Assembly: GCA_012841565.1 (NCBI GenBank)
Contig: DUUM01000117.1
Coordinates: 1-59,953, forward strand
Length of the DNA stretch: 59,953 nucleotides
Direction: 5' to 3'
Source: Candidatus Epulonipiscium sp.
GTDB lineage: Bacteria > Bacillota_A > Clostridia > Lachnospirales > Cellulosilyticaceae
Positions within the stretch are counted from its first letter, which is position 1, and each line of letters opens with the position of its first letter. Below the pieces are notes generated by a model. The model did no database searches. It had not been told where the DNA came from and worked only from the letters and a program-made list of their open reading frames with translations. The translations under genes and the position numbers were made by a program. Shown one piece after another: positions 16,328 through 26,197 of the stretch.

Positions 16328-19300
16328 TTACGTTGCTTTAGCATCACTATAGTCTGTTGCCTCGTCTAATTGAACTGAAAGTATTTTAGATACTCCTTGT
16401 TCTTCCATAGTAACACCATATATCGTATCCGCTACGGCCATGGTTCCTTTTCTATGGGTAATGATTAAAAATTGCATATTTTCCCCCATACCTTTTAGAT
16501 AGTTAGAAAACCTAGCAACGTTAGCATCATCTAGAGCCGCTTCAATCTCATCTAACACTGCAAATGGGGATGGTTTTAGCCTTAGGATTCCAAATAATAT
16601 GGCAATTGCCGTTAAGGCTCTTTCACCACCTGATAATAACATCATGTTTTGAAGTTTTTTACCAGGAGGCTGAACATTTATTTCTATACCAGACTCTAGG
16701 ACATCATCTGTGTCGCTAAGCTCTAAAAATGCTTGGCCACCTCCAAAAAGTTCTGTAAAAACCGTATTAAAATTCTTAGAAATCTTTTCAAACTGATCTT
16801 TAAAGATAACTTCCATTGACGCCGTAAGGTTATCAATTAATTCTAGAAGGGTTTTTTCTGCAGATAGTATGTCCTGCTCATGACCTCTCATAAATTCATA
16901 TCTTTCTTTGATTTCATCGAATTCTTCTATGGCCCCAGTATTAATAACCCCTAAACCTTTAATTTGAGATTTGTATGCATTGGCGGTTTTTCGAAGCTCA
17001 GGGACATTCTGGTTGGGGACAGTCCCCACCGCTGTCTCTATTACTGTTTTGGCTGTTTGGTAGGTTACTTCATATTTTTCCCAGGCCTTGCCAAAGATAT
17101 TTTCTTTTTCTAGAGCTAGTTTTGTTATTTTTCCTTCTACCCTATGAATTTCATTTTGTAATAAGGTACCTGTTTCTATCATTTTATCTTGGGTTTTTCT
17201 CTTTTCACTTTCCTGTTCATTATATGTTTTAATGTCGCTACTAGTCCTTTTTAGTTTGTCATTCTGGACATCTAATAATTCATTACATTCTTTAATATTC
17301 AGCTTAAATACCTGTATTTCCTCTAAAAAAAGTTGTTTTAAATTTTGATTTTCTTTTAAACGTTCTTCATAAGACTGGTTTTCATTAATGCCATAGGCCA
17401 TATCCCGCTCTAATCTTTCGGTTTGCTCTTTGGCTGATTTTAATATTTCTTTTTGAGAGGATAATGATACCTTTAACTCTGTAATCTGATCCCCTACTAA
17501 TTCTCTTTGTTTTTTAACTTCTTTAAGTTCCTCTTGCATAATACCAGATTCTTTTTCCATTTCTTCAACTTCTAGTTGGGTTTGTTTCAGAAGTTCTTCA
17601 TAGTTATGGGTATCTGTAAGCATCTTTTCAGAACGTTTGGTTATTTCTTCTTTTTCTATTTCCAAATTTACTTTCTCATTTTCATACTGTTTTAAAGTAT
17701 TTTGAACACTATTGGCTTCCATTTTAAGTTCCATCTGATATTTTTCTAAATCAGCTTTTTCAGAGTGCTTAATACTCAAGGCCTCTGCGTACTCTTTGCT
17801 TGTTATGGCCATGCTTTGTTCTTTTTCTAAAATATGTTGTAGATCACGTTTAGATTGATTGATTTTTTCTTCTAATTCTTTTACTTCCCGGTCTCTACTA
17901 AATATATTATCCTTAGTTTTGCTAAAATGGCCTCCTGTAATAGAGCCTCCTGGATTTAATACTTCCCCTTCAAGGGTAACAATTCTATATCTGTAACGAT
18001 ATTTTTTAGCTAAAGCAATTGCATTTTTCATATTGTCTACAATAACAACCCGCCCAAGCAGGTTCTCTATAATATTACTATAAATCTTATCATAGGTGAT
18101 TAAAGTGTTTGCAAGACCAATAACACCTGCTTCTTTAGGGATACTATTGGCATCTGCCCCAAGGGAGTAACCCTTAACCGCTGATAAAGGTAAAAACGTG
18201 GCCCGCCCCAAGTTGTATTTTTTAAGATGTTCAATCATTAAATTAGCTGTTTGTTCATCTTTGGTTACAATATGTTGAACACTATTGCCAAGGGCTATAT
18301 CCACTGCTGTTTCTAGTTCTTTAGGAACCGTTATCAGCTTTCCAACTACACCATAAATATTTTCCCACTGAGTTGGGTTTTTACTTTTTAGATTAAGTAT
18401 ATTTTTTACACTTGCAAAAAAGCCTTCATTTTCATTTTTCATTTGCAAAAGTACATTGTGTCTAGAATAGGATTTATGATATAAATCTTCCGCTGTTCTA
18501 TGTAACCTATAATTGTCCCCTTGCTCTTTTTTTAAACTTTCTATGGTTTGCTGGATACGACTAATCTCTTGCACCATATCATTGTACTTCTCACTAGATT
18601 CTAATTGGTTTTTTTGTAACACTTGAAACCGTGCTGTTTGATGAGCAATATTAGTTTCTAGCATTCTAGAAGACGCCTGTATCTGAGCACTTCTTATTTC
18701 TATTTGTTCTTTTAGGGTATCGCCATTTTCAATACTGTTTTCCATACTAGAGATTTTGGATATTCCCTGGTATATTTTATTTTTATGGCTTTCAATTCGC
18801 CCTTCTTCTTTTATCACTTTATTACTAGCTGAAACATAATCATTTTCAAGAACACTTAAAAGCACTTCTTGTTTTTTTATTTTATTTTGAATCTCTACTT
18901 GTTTTGATTCAAATAATTCTTTCTCCGTTTTTTGTTCAATGGATTTACTATTTCTTTTTTCATAATCATCTTTTAGGCGCTTGGCCGTTTCATCGATGGA
19001 TTTTATTTTTTCCATATTTACTTTTATATTGCCTTGGTGTTGCTCTATGGTCATTCTAATGGACATAATTTCATTTTGGATACTTGTGCTAGTTTCTTGC
19101 AAGGATGTGAGATTGACCCTAATTTGATCATAGGTCTCTTTTATTTCTTTTAAACTTTCATTATTTTGGGCAGCATCTAGCTCTAGAGCCTCATAGGTTT
19201 CAGTAAGCTCTAGAAGTTCCTTTTCTATTTTATCTGCCTCAGCTATAAATATAGTAAGCTCTATTTCTTTTAAAACATCTCTTATACTCATATATTCTTT

Positions 19301-19936
19301 CGCTTTACGCGCCTGTTCTTCTAATGTTTCTAGGCGGCTCTCTACTTCTGTCAAAATATCTTGGACCCTTACTAAGTTTTCATGCTTTTGATCTAGTTTC
19401 TTTTCTGCCTCAAGTTTTCTAAGCTTATATTTATAGACACCCGCGGCCTCTTCAAATAAATTCCTCCGATCATCTGGCTTAGAACTTAGGATTTTATCTA
19501 TTTGACCCTGACCTATAATAGAGTATCCTTCCTTCCCCACACCTGTTCCCATGAAAACCTCATGTATATCCTTTAACCTGCAAGGGGATTTATTAATTAG
19601 GTACTCACTCTCACCAGAACGGTACACCCGTCTTGTGACAACAACTTCACTGTAATCTATCTGAAGCTCTCCCTCACTATTATCAATGGTCATAGACACC
19701 TGAGCATAACCAACACCCCGGCGATTTTGAGTTCCAGCAAATATAACATCTTGCATTTTTTCACCACGAAGTAACTTGGCACTTTGTTCACCGAGTACCC
19801 AGCGCATAGCATCTGCTATATTACTTTTTCCACATCCATTAGGGCCTACAACTGCTGTAATCCCTGGTGGTATATTTAGTTTGACAGCATCCCCAAATGA
19901 TTTAAACCCTTGAATTTCTACCTTTTTTAAATACAT
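16328..19936 (-). CDS. smc: Chromosome segregation ATPase Smc
   Basis: The 1202-residue protein is the core of the bacterial condensin, which with ScpA and ScpB compacts and separates chromosomes. The N-terminal head has Walker A GPNGCGKSNIADAMRW (about 32-47). Two long coiled coils of about 300 residues flank a hinge domain (about residues 510-660, with GSITGGHFS after it). The C-terminal head has the ABC signature LSGGERALTAIA (about 1100) and Walker B FAVLDEIEAALDDANV. Length is typical. Near residue 970 the coding sequence contains a 15-bp GC-rich palindrome that may be a small inserted repeat. The gene is placed between rnc and ftsY, the usual order. Confidence 0.97.
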   Translation of the reverse strand: MYLKKVEIQGFKSFGDAVKLNIPPGITAVVGPNGCGKSNIADAMRWVLGEQSAKLLRGEKMQDVIFAGTQNRRGVGYAQVSMTIDNSEGELQIDYSEVVVTRRVYRSGESEYLINKSPCRLKDIHEVFMGTGVGKEGYSIIGQGQIDKILSSKPDDRRNLFEEAAGVYKYKLRKLEAEKKLDQKHENLVRVQDILTEVESRLETLEEQARKAKEYMSIRDVLKEIELTIFIAEADKIEKELLELTETYEALELDAAQNNESLKEIKETYDQIRVNLTSLQETSTSIQNEIMSIRMTIEQHQGNIKVNMEKIKSIDETAKRLKDDYEKRNSKSIEQKTEKELFESKQVEIQNKIKKQEVLLSVLENDYVSASNKVIKEEGRIESHKNKIYQGISKISSMENSIENGDTLKEQIEIRSAQIQASSRMLETNIAHQTARFQVLQKNQLESSEKYNDMVQEISRIQQTIESLKKEQGDNYRLHRTAEDLYHKSYSRHNVLLQMKNENEGFFASVKNILNLKSKNPTQWENIYGVVGKLITVPKELETAVDIALGNSVQHIVTKDEQTANLMIEHLKKYNLGRATFLPLSAVKGYSLGADANSIPKEAGVIGLANTLITYDKIYSNIIENLLGRVVIVDNMKNAIALAKKYRYRYRIVTLEGEVLNPGGSITGGHFSKTKDNIFSRDREVKELEEKINQSKRDLQHILEKEQSMAITSKEYAEALSIKHSEKADLEKYQMELKMEANSVQNTLKQYENEKVNLEIEKEEITKRSEKMLTDTHNYEELLKQTQLEVEEMEKESGIMQEELKEVKKQRELVGDQITELKVSLSSQKEILKSAKEQTERLERDMAYGINENQSYEERLKENQNLKQLFLEEIQVFKLNIKECNELLDVQNDKLKRTSSDIKTYNEQESEKRKTQDKMIETGTLLQNEIHRVEGKITKLALEKENIFGKAWEKYEVTYQTAKTVIETAVGTVPNQNVPELRKTANAYKSQIKGLGVINTGAIEEFDEIKERYEFMRGHEQDILSAEKTLLELIDNLTASMEVIFKDQFEKISKNFNTVFTELFGGGQAFLELSDTDDVLESGIEINVQPPGKKLQNMMLLSGGERALTAIAILFGILRLKPSPFAVLDEIEAALDDANVARFSNYLKGMGENMQFLIITHRKGTMAVADTIYGVTMEEQGVSKILSVQLDEATDYSDAKAT

Positions 19937-19972
19937 CTTACACCTACCAATGACTGTATTTTATAACTTAAT

Positions 19973-20656
19973 CTAGGCTTGTAGTTTCTGCAATGCCACA
20001 TAAGCTGCTTTTTGCTCTGCCTCTTTTTTAGTTCTACCACTACCTTCTCCAAGAACCCGGCCATCATGATTCACCTGAACCTCAAAACACTTCTCGTGAT
20101 CTGGCCCTTGTTCGTTCACAACCACATAGGAGAGTGGTTTTATACTTCCCTTTTGGATGGTTTCTTGTAAATGGGTTTTGTAATCTTCAATTCTTTTACT
20201 ACCAGCTAATGTTTCCATAAAAGATATAATAAATTGATGGATAAACTTTTGGGCGCTTCCTAATCCACCATCTAAGTATATGGCCCCTATAACCGCTTCA
20301 AAAGCATCTGCTAAAACTGATGTTCTTTCCCTTCCACCTGTCATCTCTTCCCCTTTACCTAATAATAAAAACTGACCTAGATGGATTTCTTTTGCTGCTT
20401 TTATTAAAAAAGCCTCACACACAACACTTGCCCTAATTTTAGAGAGATCTCCTTCTGGTAAATCTGTATGCTTTTTATATAAAAATTCACTCACAACTAA
20501 GTCAAGTATGGCATCCCCTAGAAATTCTAAACGCTCATTATCTCTTAATTTATTAGCCTTGTGCTCATTGGCGTAAGAACTATGGGTTAGTGCCTCAGTT
20601 AATATGTCTTTCATTGTAAATTCATAGCCTATATTCTGTTCAAATCCTTTAGGCAT
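19973..20656 (-). CDS. rnc: Ribonuclease III
   Basis: The enzyme cuts double-stranded RNA, including rRNA precursors. ATG at 20656 with a GGAAG ribosome site gives about 227 residues; the frame is open 13 codons further, but that part reads through a hairpin. The catalytic signature ERLEFLGDAILD (about 43-54) is intact, as is the second acidic site LADAFEAVIGAIYLDGG. The C-terminal double-stranded RNA binding domain ends with SGRTKKEAEQKAAYVAL. It lies upstream of smc in the same direction and downstream of plsX, with no acpP between. Confidence 0.96.
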   Translation of the reverse strand: MPKGFEQNIGYEFTMKDILTEALTHSSYANEHKANKLRDNERLEFLGDAILDLVVSEFLYKKHTDLPEGDLSKIRASVVCEAFLIKAAKEIHLGQFLLLGKGEEMTGGRERTSVLADAFEAVIGAIYLDGGLGSAQKFIHQFIISFMETLAGSKRIEDYKTHLQETIQKGSIKPLSYVVVNEQGPDHEKCFEVQVNHDGRVLGEGSGRTKKEAEQKAAYVALQKLQA

Positions 20657-20682
20657 TTCGTCACTTCCATTCTTTAATGAAT

Positions 20683-20707
20683 AAAAGCCTCGCATTGCGA
20701 GGCTTTT
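20683..20707 (-). terminator. Hairpin between plsX and rnc, probable weak terminator
   Basis: An 11-base stem (20683-20693 with 20697-20707) closes on a 3-base loop and ends in TTTTATTC on the minus strand. It can limit read-through from plsX into rnc. Confidence 0.6.
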
Positions 20708-20752
20708 GAGGTTAATCTAAAGCTTTTATGCTTTACTAGTAGTATTCACCAT

Positions 20753-21742
20753 TTACATATTAATATTTTGTTCTATTTTGGAAACGACATCCTGCTCAGC
20801 TAAGCGAACCCCTTGCAAAATAGTATGTTTGATTTGTTTGGCTTTAGCGCTTCCATGGGTTTTAAGGACTAACCCATTAAGCCCAAGAAGTGGTGCCCCG
20901 CCCTGTTCTGCATAGTCAAACCGATTTTTAAGACTTTTAAGGGCAGGCATTATAATCATTGCACCCATTTTTCTTACCCAATTTTTTGTGAGCTCCTCTT
21001 TGAGAAGTTTGAAAATCCACATTCCAAAGCCTTCCATTTGCTTCAAAACCACGTTACCAACAAAACCATCGCATATTAAAATATCTGCCTGGCCTAAGGA
21101 AATATCCCTCGCTTCTATATTTCCAACAAAGTTAAGATTACTTGCTTTTAGTAATCCAAATGTTTCTTTGACAACAGCATTACCTTTTTCTTCCTCTACG
21201 CCTATATTAATAAGACCAATAGAAGGATTGTCTATAGTCATAAGTTCTTTCATATAGATATGACCCATCTGAGCAAATTGCATTAAATAACTTGCCTTGG
21301 CATCTACATTAGCACCACAATCCATTAAAAGAGAAAACCCTTTATCTACAGGTATTAAAGACGCAAGAGCTGGTCTTTCCACCCCTTTTAATCTTCCCAC
21401 AAGAAGGGTTCCACCTGCTAAAAGTGCGCCTGTATTTCCGGCACTAACAAGTCCATCTGCTTTTTTATCTTTGACCAGATTAAGTCCTACAACCATAGAA
21501 GAATCCTTTTTTCTGCGAATTGCCATAACGGGTGAATCTTCCATTGTAATAACTTCCTGAGCGTCCACTATTTCAATACGCTCTGCTTGGTATGTATATT
21601 TTTTAAGTTCATTTGTAATGATCTCTTTATTGCCCACAAGAATTAAGGTTGCATCAGTTTCCTGACTCGCTTCTACACACCCTTTAATAATCTCTAGTGG
21701 TGCATGATCTCCACTCATAACATCGATTGCAATTTTAGGCAT
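20753..21742 (-). CDS. plsX: Phosphate acyltransferase PlsX
   Basis: PlsX makes acyl-phosphate from acyl-ACP, the first step of phospholipid synthesis in most Firmicutes. The 329-residue protein has the typical start IAIDVMSGDHAPLEIIKG, then DAQEVITMEDSPVMAIRRKKDSSM, VSAGNTGALLAGG, LMDCGANVDAK, ICDGFVGNVVLKQMEG and the C-terminal GGAPLLGLNG. It follows rpmF, the usual order. The acpP gene that often comes next is absent here. Confidence 0.97.
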   Translation of the reverse strand: MPKIAIDVMSGDHAPLEIIKGCVEASQETDATLILVGNKEIITNELKKYTYQAERIEIVDAQEVITMEDSPVMAIRRKKDSSMVVGLNLVKDKKADGLVSAGNTGALLAGGTLLVGRLKGVERPALASLIPVDKGFSLLMDCGANVDAKASYLMQFAQMGHIYMKELMTIDNPSIGLINIGVEEEKGNAVVKETFGLLKASNLNFVGNIEARDISLGQADILICDGFVGNVVLKQMEGFGMWIFKLLKEELTKNWVRKMGAMIIMPALKSLKNRFDYAEQGGAPLLGLNGLVLKTHGSAKAKQIKHTILQGVRLAEQDVVSKIEQNINM

Positions 21743-21770
21743 TTATACCATCCTTACTTTTCGTATAGTA

Positions 21771-21804
21771 TAAAAAAGACAGCTTATAAGCTGTCTTTTT
21801 TATA
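21771..21804 (-). terminator. Rho-independent terminator after rpmF
   Basis: A long stem, AAAAAGACAGC pairing with GCTGTCTTTTT around TTATAA, ends in Ts on the minus strand. It separates yceD-rpmF from plsX. Confidence 0.85.
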
Positions 21805-21805
21805 A

Positions 21806-21982
21806 TTACTCTACTTCTAAAACAACTCTTTTATTGTATGTTCCACATGCTTTACAAACACGGTGTGGCATCATAAGTGCTGCGCATTTAGGACACGTAG
21901 CTAAGTTTGGAGCTGTTAATTTCCAGTTAGCTTTTCGCTTGTCCCTTCTTGCTTTGGACGTTTTTCTTTTTGGTACTGCCAT
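21806..21982 (-). CDS. rpmF: Large ribosomal subunit protein bL32
   Basis: The 58-residue protein begins MAVPKRKTSKARRDKRKANW, the classic L32 start. It has the zinc-binding pattern CPKC...CKAC in its second half, so it is the zinc-containing (C+) form. A strong GAGGAGG ribosome site lies inside the end of yceD, whose stop is 3 bases upstream. The yceD-rpmF-plsX order is conserved in bacteria. Confidence 0.97.
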   Translation of the reverse strand: MAVPKRKTSKARRDKRKANWKLTAPNLATCPKCAALMMPHRVCKACGTYNKRVVLEVE

Positions 21983-21985
21983 GGT

Positions 21986-22522
21986 CTAAACCTCCTCATT
22001 CTTCTCGTCTTGCTCTGTGTTTCCAAATAGCAAGCCTAGTTTTTCTAGTCTTGGATCAATGTACTCTAAGTCACAATCACAAGATTGTGCATTTAGATTT
22101 TGACCACAAGCAGTACACATACCCTTACAATTTGAATCACATAAAGCTTTCATTGGTAAAGATATTAGTAATGCCTCTTCAATAATAGGATCTAAATCAA
22201 TTGTAGTTTGGCTAATCGGCTCAGGATCGTCCGCTTTTCCAACAATAATTGATCCAAAACTTTCTGTAACCTCTGACTCAATATTATATATCAGATCACA
22301 CATACAACGGTCACACGCTACTTTTACCTTAGTTGTTAAAACCCCTGATAAGTAGATATTTCCGTCATTTGATTCTAATTCGCCTGTCAGCTGTATTGGC
22401 TCACAAAGCGACATAGAATAAAAGCCCTCAGGAATACTCATATCTGTTTTAGTTATGGATATCCTTTTTGTAGCTCCTTGTACTTTTATAATGTCAGCAA
22501 TATTTATTTTCAAAATTATCAC
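21986..22522 (-). CDS. yceD: YceD/DUF177 family protein
   Basis: The 178-residue protein belongs to the YceD family, whose gene almost always precedes rpmF and is linked to 23S rRNA accumulation in some bacteria. It has the N-terminal beta-rich part (MSLCEPIQLTGEL), the central CDRCM pair that follows VKVACDR, and a C-terminal cysteine-rich segment CKGMCTACGQNLN plus CDC, which may bind metal. Position and length (about 170) match the family. The molecular function remains uncertain. Confidence 0.88.
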   Translation of the reverse strand: MIILKINIADIIKVQGATKRISITKTDMSIPEGFYSMSLCEPIQLTGELESNDGNIYLSGVLTTKVKVACDRCMCDLIYNIESEVTESFGSIIVGKADDPEPISQTTIDLDPIIEEALLISLPMKALCDSNCKGMCTACGQNLNAQSCDCDLEYIDPRLEKLGLLFGNTEQDEKNEEV

Positions 22523-22577
22523 TCCAGTAGGTCACACTCTATATATTATACGCAGTGCGATATTATTTGTCAATGAA

Positions 22578-23774
22578 TTATTTTGCAAGTAACGCTACAG
22601 CATCTCTTGCAATCATCAACTCTTCGTTTGTAGGAATAACCATTGTACGAACTGTAGCACCTTCTGCTGAGAAATCACATTCTTTTCCTCTGCATTTGTT
22701 TTGATCTTTATCTGCTTTAACACCCATCCAGCTTAATGCATCACAAACTTCATTACGCATCATAATGTTGTTTTCACCAAGGCCAGCGGTAAAGGCTATG
22801 GCATCTACACCATTCATAAGTGCTGCATAAGAACCAATATAACTAATTAAACGGTGTTGGTATGCATCCATTGTAAAGCGGCATACAGGGTCGCCCGCTA
22901 CAACGCCATCTTCTATTTCACGGAAGTCACTTGAAATCCCTGAAAGAGCTAATACACCAGATTCTTTATTTAACATGTTATTAACCTCTGTTGTTGTCAT
23001 ATTTTCTTTTTCCATTAAGAAAGTAACAACAGCCGGATCTATATCACCACTACGAGTTCCCATTACTAAACCCGCTAAAGGTGTAAAGCCCATTGATGTT
23101 TCAACAGATTTCCCGCCATCCACAGCGCAAATACTTGCTCCGTTACCTAGGTGACATACAATAATTTTTGTATCTTCAATTTGCTTACCAAGTAATGCTG
23201 CTACTCTTGTGGCAACATATTTATGTGATGTTCCGTGGAATCCGTATTTACGAATACCATATTTTTCATAGTACTTGTTTGGTATTGCATAAGCATAGGC
23301 TTCTTTGGGCATTGTTTGGTGGAAAGCAGTATCAAATACAGCCATCATTGGTGTATTTGGCATTAACTCCTCACATGCATTAATACCAATTAAGTTTGGT
23401 GGGTTATGAAGAGGTGCAAGTTCACTACATTCTTCTATAGCAGCTTTAACTGCAGCTGTTATAATAACGGATTCACTGAATTTTTCTCCGCCATGAACAA
23501 CTCTATGGCCAACCGCTGCAATCTCATCCATATTCTCAATACACTTTGTGTCGCCTGTTGTAAGTTTCTTTACAACTTCTGCAAATGCTACTTTGTGATC
23601 TGGAATATTAAGAGATTCTTTAACCGCATCTTGTCCCTCTGTCGTATGTTTAATAAATGAGCCATCAATTCCTATTCTTTCACAGTTCCCTATTGCAATT
23701 AAATTTTCATTTGACATATCAAGCAATTGATATTTTAGGGATGAACTCCCACAGTTAATAACGAGTACTTTCAT
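22578..23774 (-). CDS. ackA: Acetate kinase
   Basis: The enzyme interconverts acetyl phosphate and acetate with ATP, giving energy during fermentation. The 398-residue protein starts VLVINCGSSSLKYQLL and has the family signatures VGHRVVHGGEKF, FDTAFHQTMP, KYGFHGTSHKYVA, HLGNGASICAV, MGFTPLAGLVMGTRSGDID and FTAGLGENN. It lies 25 bases after pta with a GAAGGAG ribosome site, forming the usual phosphotransacetylase-acetate kinase pair. Confidence 0.98.
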   Translation of the reverse strand: MKVLVINCGSSSLKYQLLDMSNENLIAIGNCERIGIDGSFIKHTTEGQDAVKESLNIPDHKVAFAEVVKKLTTGDTKCIENMDEIAAVGHRVVHGGEKFSESVIITAAVKAAIEECSELAPLHNPPNLIGINACEELMPNTPMMAVFDTAFHQTMPKEAYAYAIPNKYYEKYGIRKYGFHGTSHKYVATRVAALLGKQIEDTKIIVCHLGNGASICAVDGGKSVETSMGFTPLAGLVMGTRSGDIDPAVVTFLMEKENMTTTEVNNMLNKESGVLALSGISSDFREIEDGVVAGDPVCRFTMDAYQHRLISYIGSYAALMNGVDAIAFTAGLGENNIMMRNEVCDALSWMGVKADKDQNKCRGKECDFSAEGATVRTMVIPTNEELMIARDAVALLAK

Positions 23775-23799
23775 TTGTATCTCTCCTTCTTGACTTATA

Positions 23800-24792
23800 T
23801 TAATATTGGCACTGAACTGCTGTAATCGCTGCTACTCCAACAATTTCGTCTACACTACATCCTCTAGATAAATCATTGACAGGTTTCGCAATCCCTTGTG
23901 TAACCGGCCCATAAGCCTGAGCTTTTGCGAGTCTTTGAACTAACTTATACCCTATGTTTCCTGCATCTAAATCTGGAAATACAAGTACGTTTGCATATCC
24001 TGCAACTGGGCTGCCTGGTGCTTTGCTTTGGCCAAGTTCCGGAACAATTGCTGCGTCTAATTGTAATTCCCCGTCTATTTTAAGTGTCGGCGACTCATCT
24101 CTTACGATATTAGTAGCCTCTACAACTTTATCCACATCAGGGTGCTTCGCACTCCCTTTAGATGAATGAGAAAGCATTGCCACAAGTGGCTCAGCCTGTA
24201 GTAACTGTTCAAAACTTTTAGCAGAACTTTGAGCAATTGCCGCTAGTTCACTAGCATCTGGATTTTGAACAAGTCCGCAATCTGAAAAAATAAACGTTCC
24301 GTCTTTACCCATATCACAATCTGGTACAACCATTGCAAAAAAACTTGATACCATTTTTGTACCAGGTGCTGTTTTTAAAATTTGTAAGGATGGTCTTAGT
24401 ACATTTGCTGTAGAACTCACCGCACCTGCAACCATTCCATCTGCAAGACCTTCTTTTACGAGCATTACACCAAAGTATAATGGATCATCTAGAAGCAGCT
24501 CTCTTGCGATTACTTCTGTCATCCCTCTATTTTTTCTAAGTTGAACTAAAGATGATACATAGCTATCCATTTGATCAAATTCCAATGGATCTATTATATT
24601 TGCATTACTTAGGTCTAAATCAATATTTTGGCTAATGATTTCATCTTTGTTCCCTAGCAATATAATATTTGCAATTTCCTCTTTCATGATGATCTCTGCT
24701 GCCTTTAAAACTCTCACATCTGAAGTTTCAGGAAGCACAATTGTTTTTCTACTCGCTTTTGCTCTTTGTTTAATAGTTTCTAAAAAAGACAT
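23800..24792 (-). CDS. pta: Phosphate acetyltransferase
   Basis: The enzyme converts acetyl-CoA and phosphate to acetyl phosphate, the substrate of AckA. The 330-residue single-domain form has IVLPETSDVRVLKAAEII at the start, GMVAGAVSSTANVLRPSLQ, SCGLVQNPDA-like FSDCGLVQNPDA, MLSHSSKGSAKHPDVDKV, DGELQLDAAIVPELGQSKAPGS and NVLVFPDLDAGNIGYKLVQR. It heads the pta-ackA unit behind a good promoter and is divergent from tmcAL. Confidence 0.97.
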   Translation of the reverse strand: MSFLETIKQRAKASRKTIVLPETSDVRVLKAAEIIMKEEIANIILLGNKDEIISQNIDLDLSNANIIDPLEFDQMDSYVSSLVQLRKNRGMTEVIARELLLDDPLYFGVMLVKEGLADGMVAGAVSSTANVLRPSLQILKTAPGTKMVSSFFAMVVPDCDMGKDGTFIFSDCGLVQNPDASELAAIAQSSAKSFEQLLQAEPLVAMLSHSSKGSAKHPDVDKVVEATNIVRDESPTLKIDGELQLDAAIVPELGQSKAPGSPVAGYANVLVFPDLDAGNIGYKLVQRLAKAQAYGPVTQGIAKPVNDLSRGCSVDEIVGVAAITAVQCQY

Positions 24793-24848
24793 TTTAGAAA
24801 ACCCCTTTCAAGATTTAAATTTCCATACTATAATAACCTTCACTACTT

Positions 24849-24877
24849 ATTATAGACAATGTATCTCGTGTATACAA
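24849..24877 (-). promoter_or_regulatory. Sigma-A promoter of pta-ackA
   Basis: On the minus strand TTGTAT (24877-24872) and a perfect TATAAT (24854-24849) are 17 bases apart, about 60 bases before the pta start. Confidence 0.75.
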
Positions 24878-24946
24878 GAGTGTTTTGTGATATTAGTTGT
24901 TTTTTTACCAATTATTTTATATTATATCAAGTAAGAGGTGGAAATA

Positions 24947-26197
24947 ATGAATGTTGTCGGTATTATTGCAGAGTATAATCCATTCCATAATGGGCATTTA
25001 CATCATTTAGAACAGTCAAGACTCCTAACAGAGTCTAATTACACAGTAGTCGTTATGAGTCCTAATTTTGTTCAAAGAGGGGCTCCTGCTATTACGAATA
25101 AGTGGTTACGCACAAAAATGGCCCTTGTATCCGGGGCAGATTTGGTTATTGAGCTACCAACCCCCTACGCCACTGCCAGCGCAGAGTTCTTTTCTCATGC
25201 TAGTGTTTCCCTTTTGCATCATACGGGAATCGTAAACGCGATTAATTTTGGAAGTGAGAGTAATAATATTGATTTACTAACCCAAATTTCTAAAATTTTG
25301 GTCGAAGAACCCGATCAGTTTAAGGCCTTATTAAAAGAAAACTTAAATGATGGTGTCAGTTTCCCTAGAGCTAGAGCTAAGGCCTTATTTGATTATTGCC
25401 ATTTTACGCCTAATCTATCCCTCTTCACAGCTGAAATAAAAGAAATCATACAAACCCCTAACAATATACTTGGAATCGAATACCTTAAAGCTTTAAACAA
25501 GCTAGGTTCTACCATGACACCAACCACTATCCAGCGCAAGGGATCGGGTTATCACCAAGCCCAACTATCCGGACAGCTATCATCCGCTACTGCAATCCGT
25601 AGCGAGGTCCATAAGGGCAATTGGGACAATGCAGCTACATCTATGCCCCCAAGCAGTTATGACCTTTTATATGACGCCCTAGGCCTCTTAGATAGACCTG
25701 TTCAGTATAAAGACTTATCTCCTTTTCTTTGTTATAGGCTTTTGTTTTCTACGCCTCATGAACTTCGGGGAATTATGGACATCACGGAAGGTATAGAAAA
25801 TAGAATCCTAAAAGCTTTTGGGCAAACACAAGATATAGAAGAAATGGTTACCCTTATTAAGTCTAAACGTTTTACTCAAACAACTATACAACGCATGTTA
25901 CTGAATATTATCTTACACATTACAAAGCAAGATTTTTATACATTTCAAGAACAAGGGGGTCCGCAGTACATAAGAGTATTAGGGTTCAGGAAGTCCTCTG
26001 AACACCTGCTGACTGAGCTGAAGGCTCATGCTACCCTTCCCATTGTCATGAATCCTGCCAAGGACTACGAGACCTTACCACCCCTGGCAAAGCGAATGCT
26101 TAATATGGAAATTAGAAGCACCAATGTATATGCAACATTACAAAATGCTACACATCATCTTAATATGGATTACACCCACCCTCTTGTTATCATCTAA
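24947..26197 (+). CDS. tmcAL: tRNA(Met) cytidine acetate ligase (YlbM family)
   Basis: The protein (about 416 residues) belongs to the YlbM/TmcAL family, which in Bacillus acetylates the wobble cytidine of elongator tRNA-Met using ATP and acetate. The nucleotidyltransferase-like start VGIIAEYNPFHNGHLHHL holds the nucleotide-binding histidines. MSPNFVQRGAPAITNKW, INFGSES, IQRKGSGYH and SSATAIRSEV are family features. ATG at 24947 follows AGGTGG; a GTG three codons earlier is less likely. It is divergent from pta-ackA, which makes and uses acetate; a link through acetate is plausible but unproven. Confidence 0.9.
   Translation: MNVVGIIAEYNPFHNGHLHHLEQSRLLTESNYTVVVMSPNFVQRGAPAITNKWLRTKMALVSGADLVIELPTPYATASAEFFSHASVSLLHHTGIVNAINFGSESNNIDLLTQISKILVEEPDQFKALLKENLNDGVSFPRARAKALFDYCHFTPNLSLFTAEIKEIIQTPNNILGIEYLKALNKLGSTMTPTTIQRKGSGYHQAQLSGQLSSATAIRSEVHKGNWDNAATSMPPSSYDLLYDALGLLDRPVQYKDLSPFLCYRLLFSTPHELRGIMDITEGIENRILKAFGQTQDIEEMVTLIKSKRFTQTTIQRMLLNIILHITKQDFYTFQEQGGPQYIRVLGFRKSSEHLLTELKAHATLPIVMNPAKDYETLPPLAKRMLNMEIRSTNVYATLQNATHHLNMDYTHPLVII

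Noticed and set aside
16032..16352. Plus-strand open frames opposite the FtsY acidic repeat
   Set aside because: These Ser/Thr-rich frames are the antisense reading of the E-V repeat, with no ribosome site.
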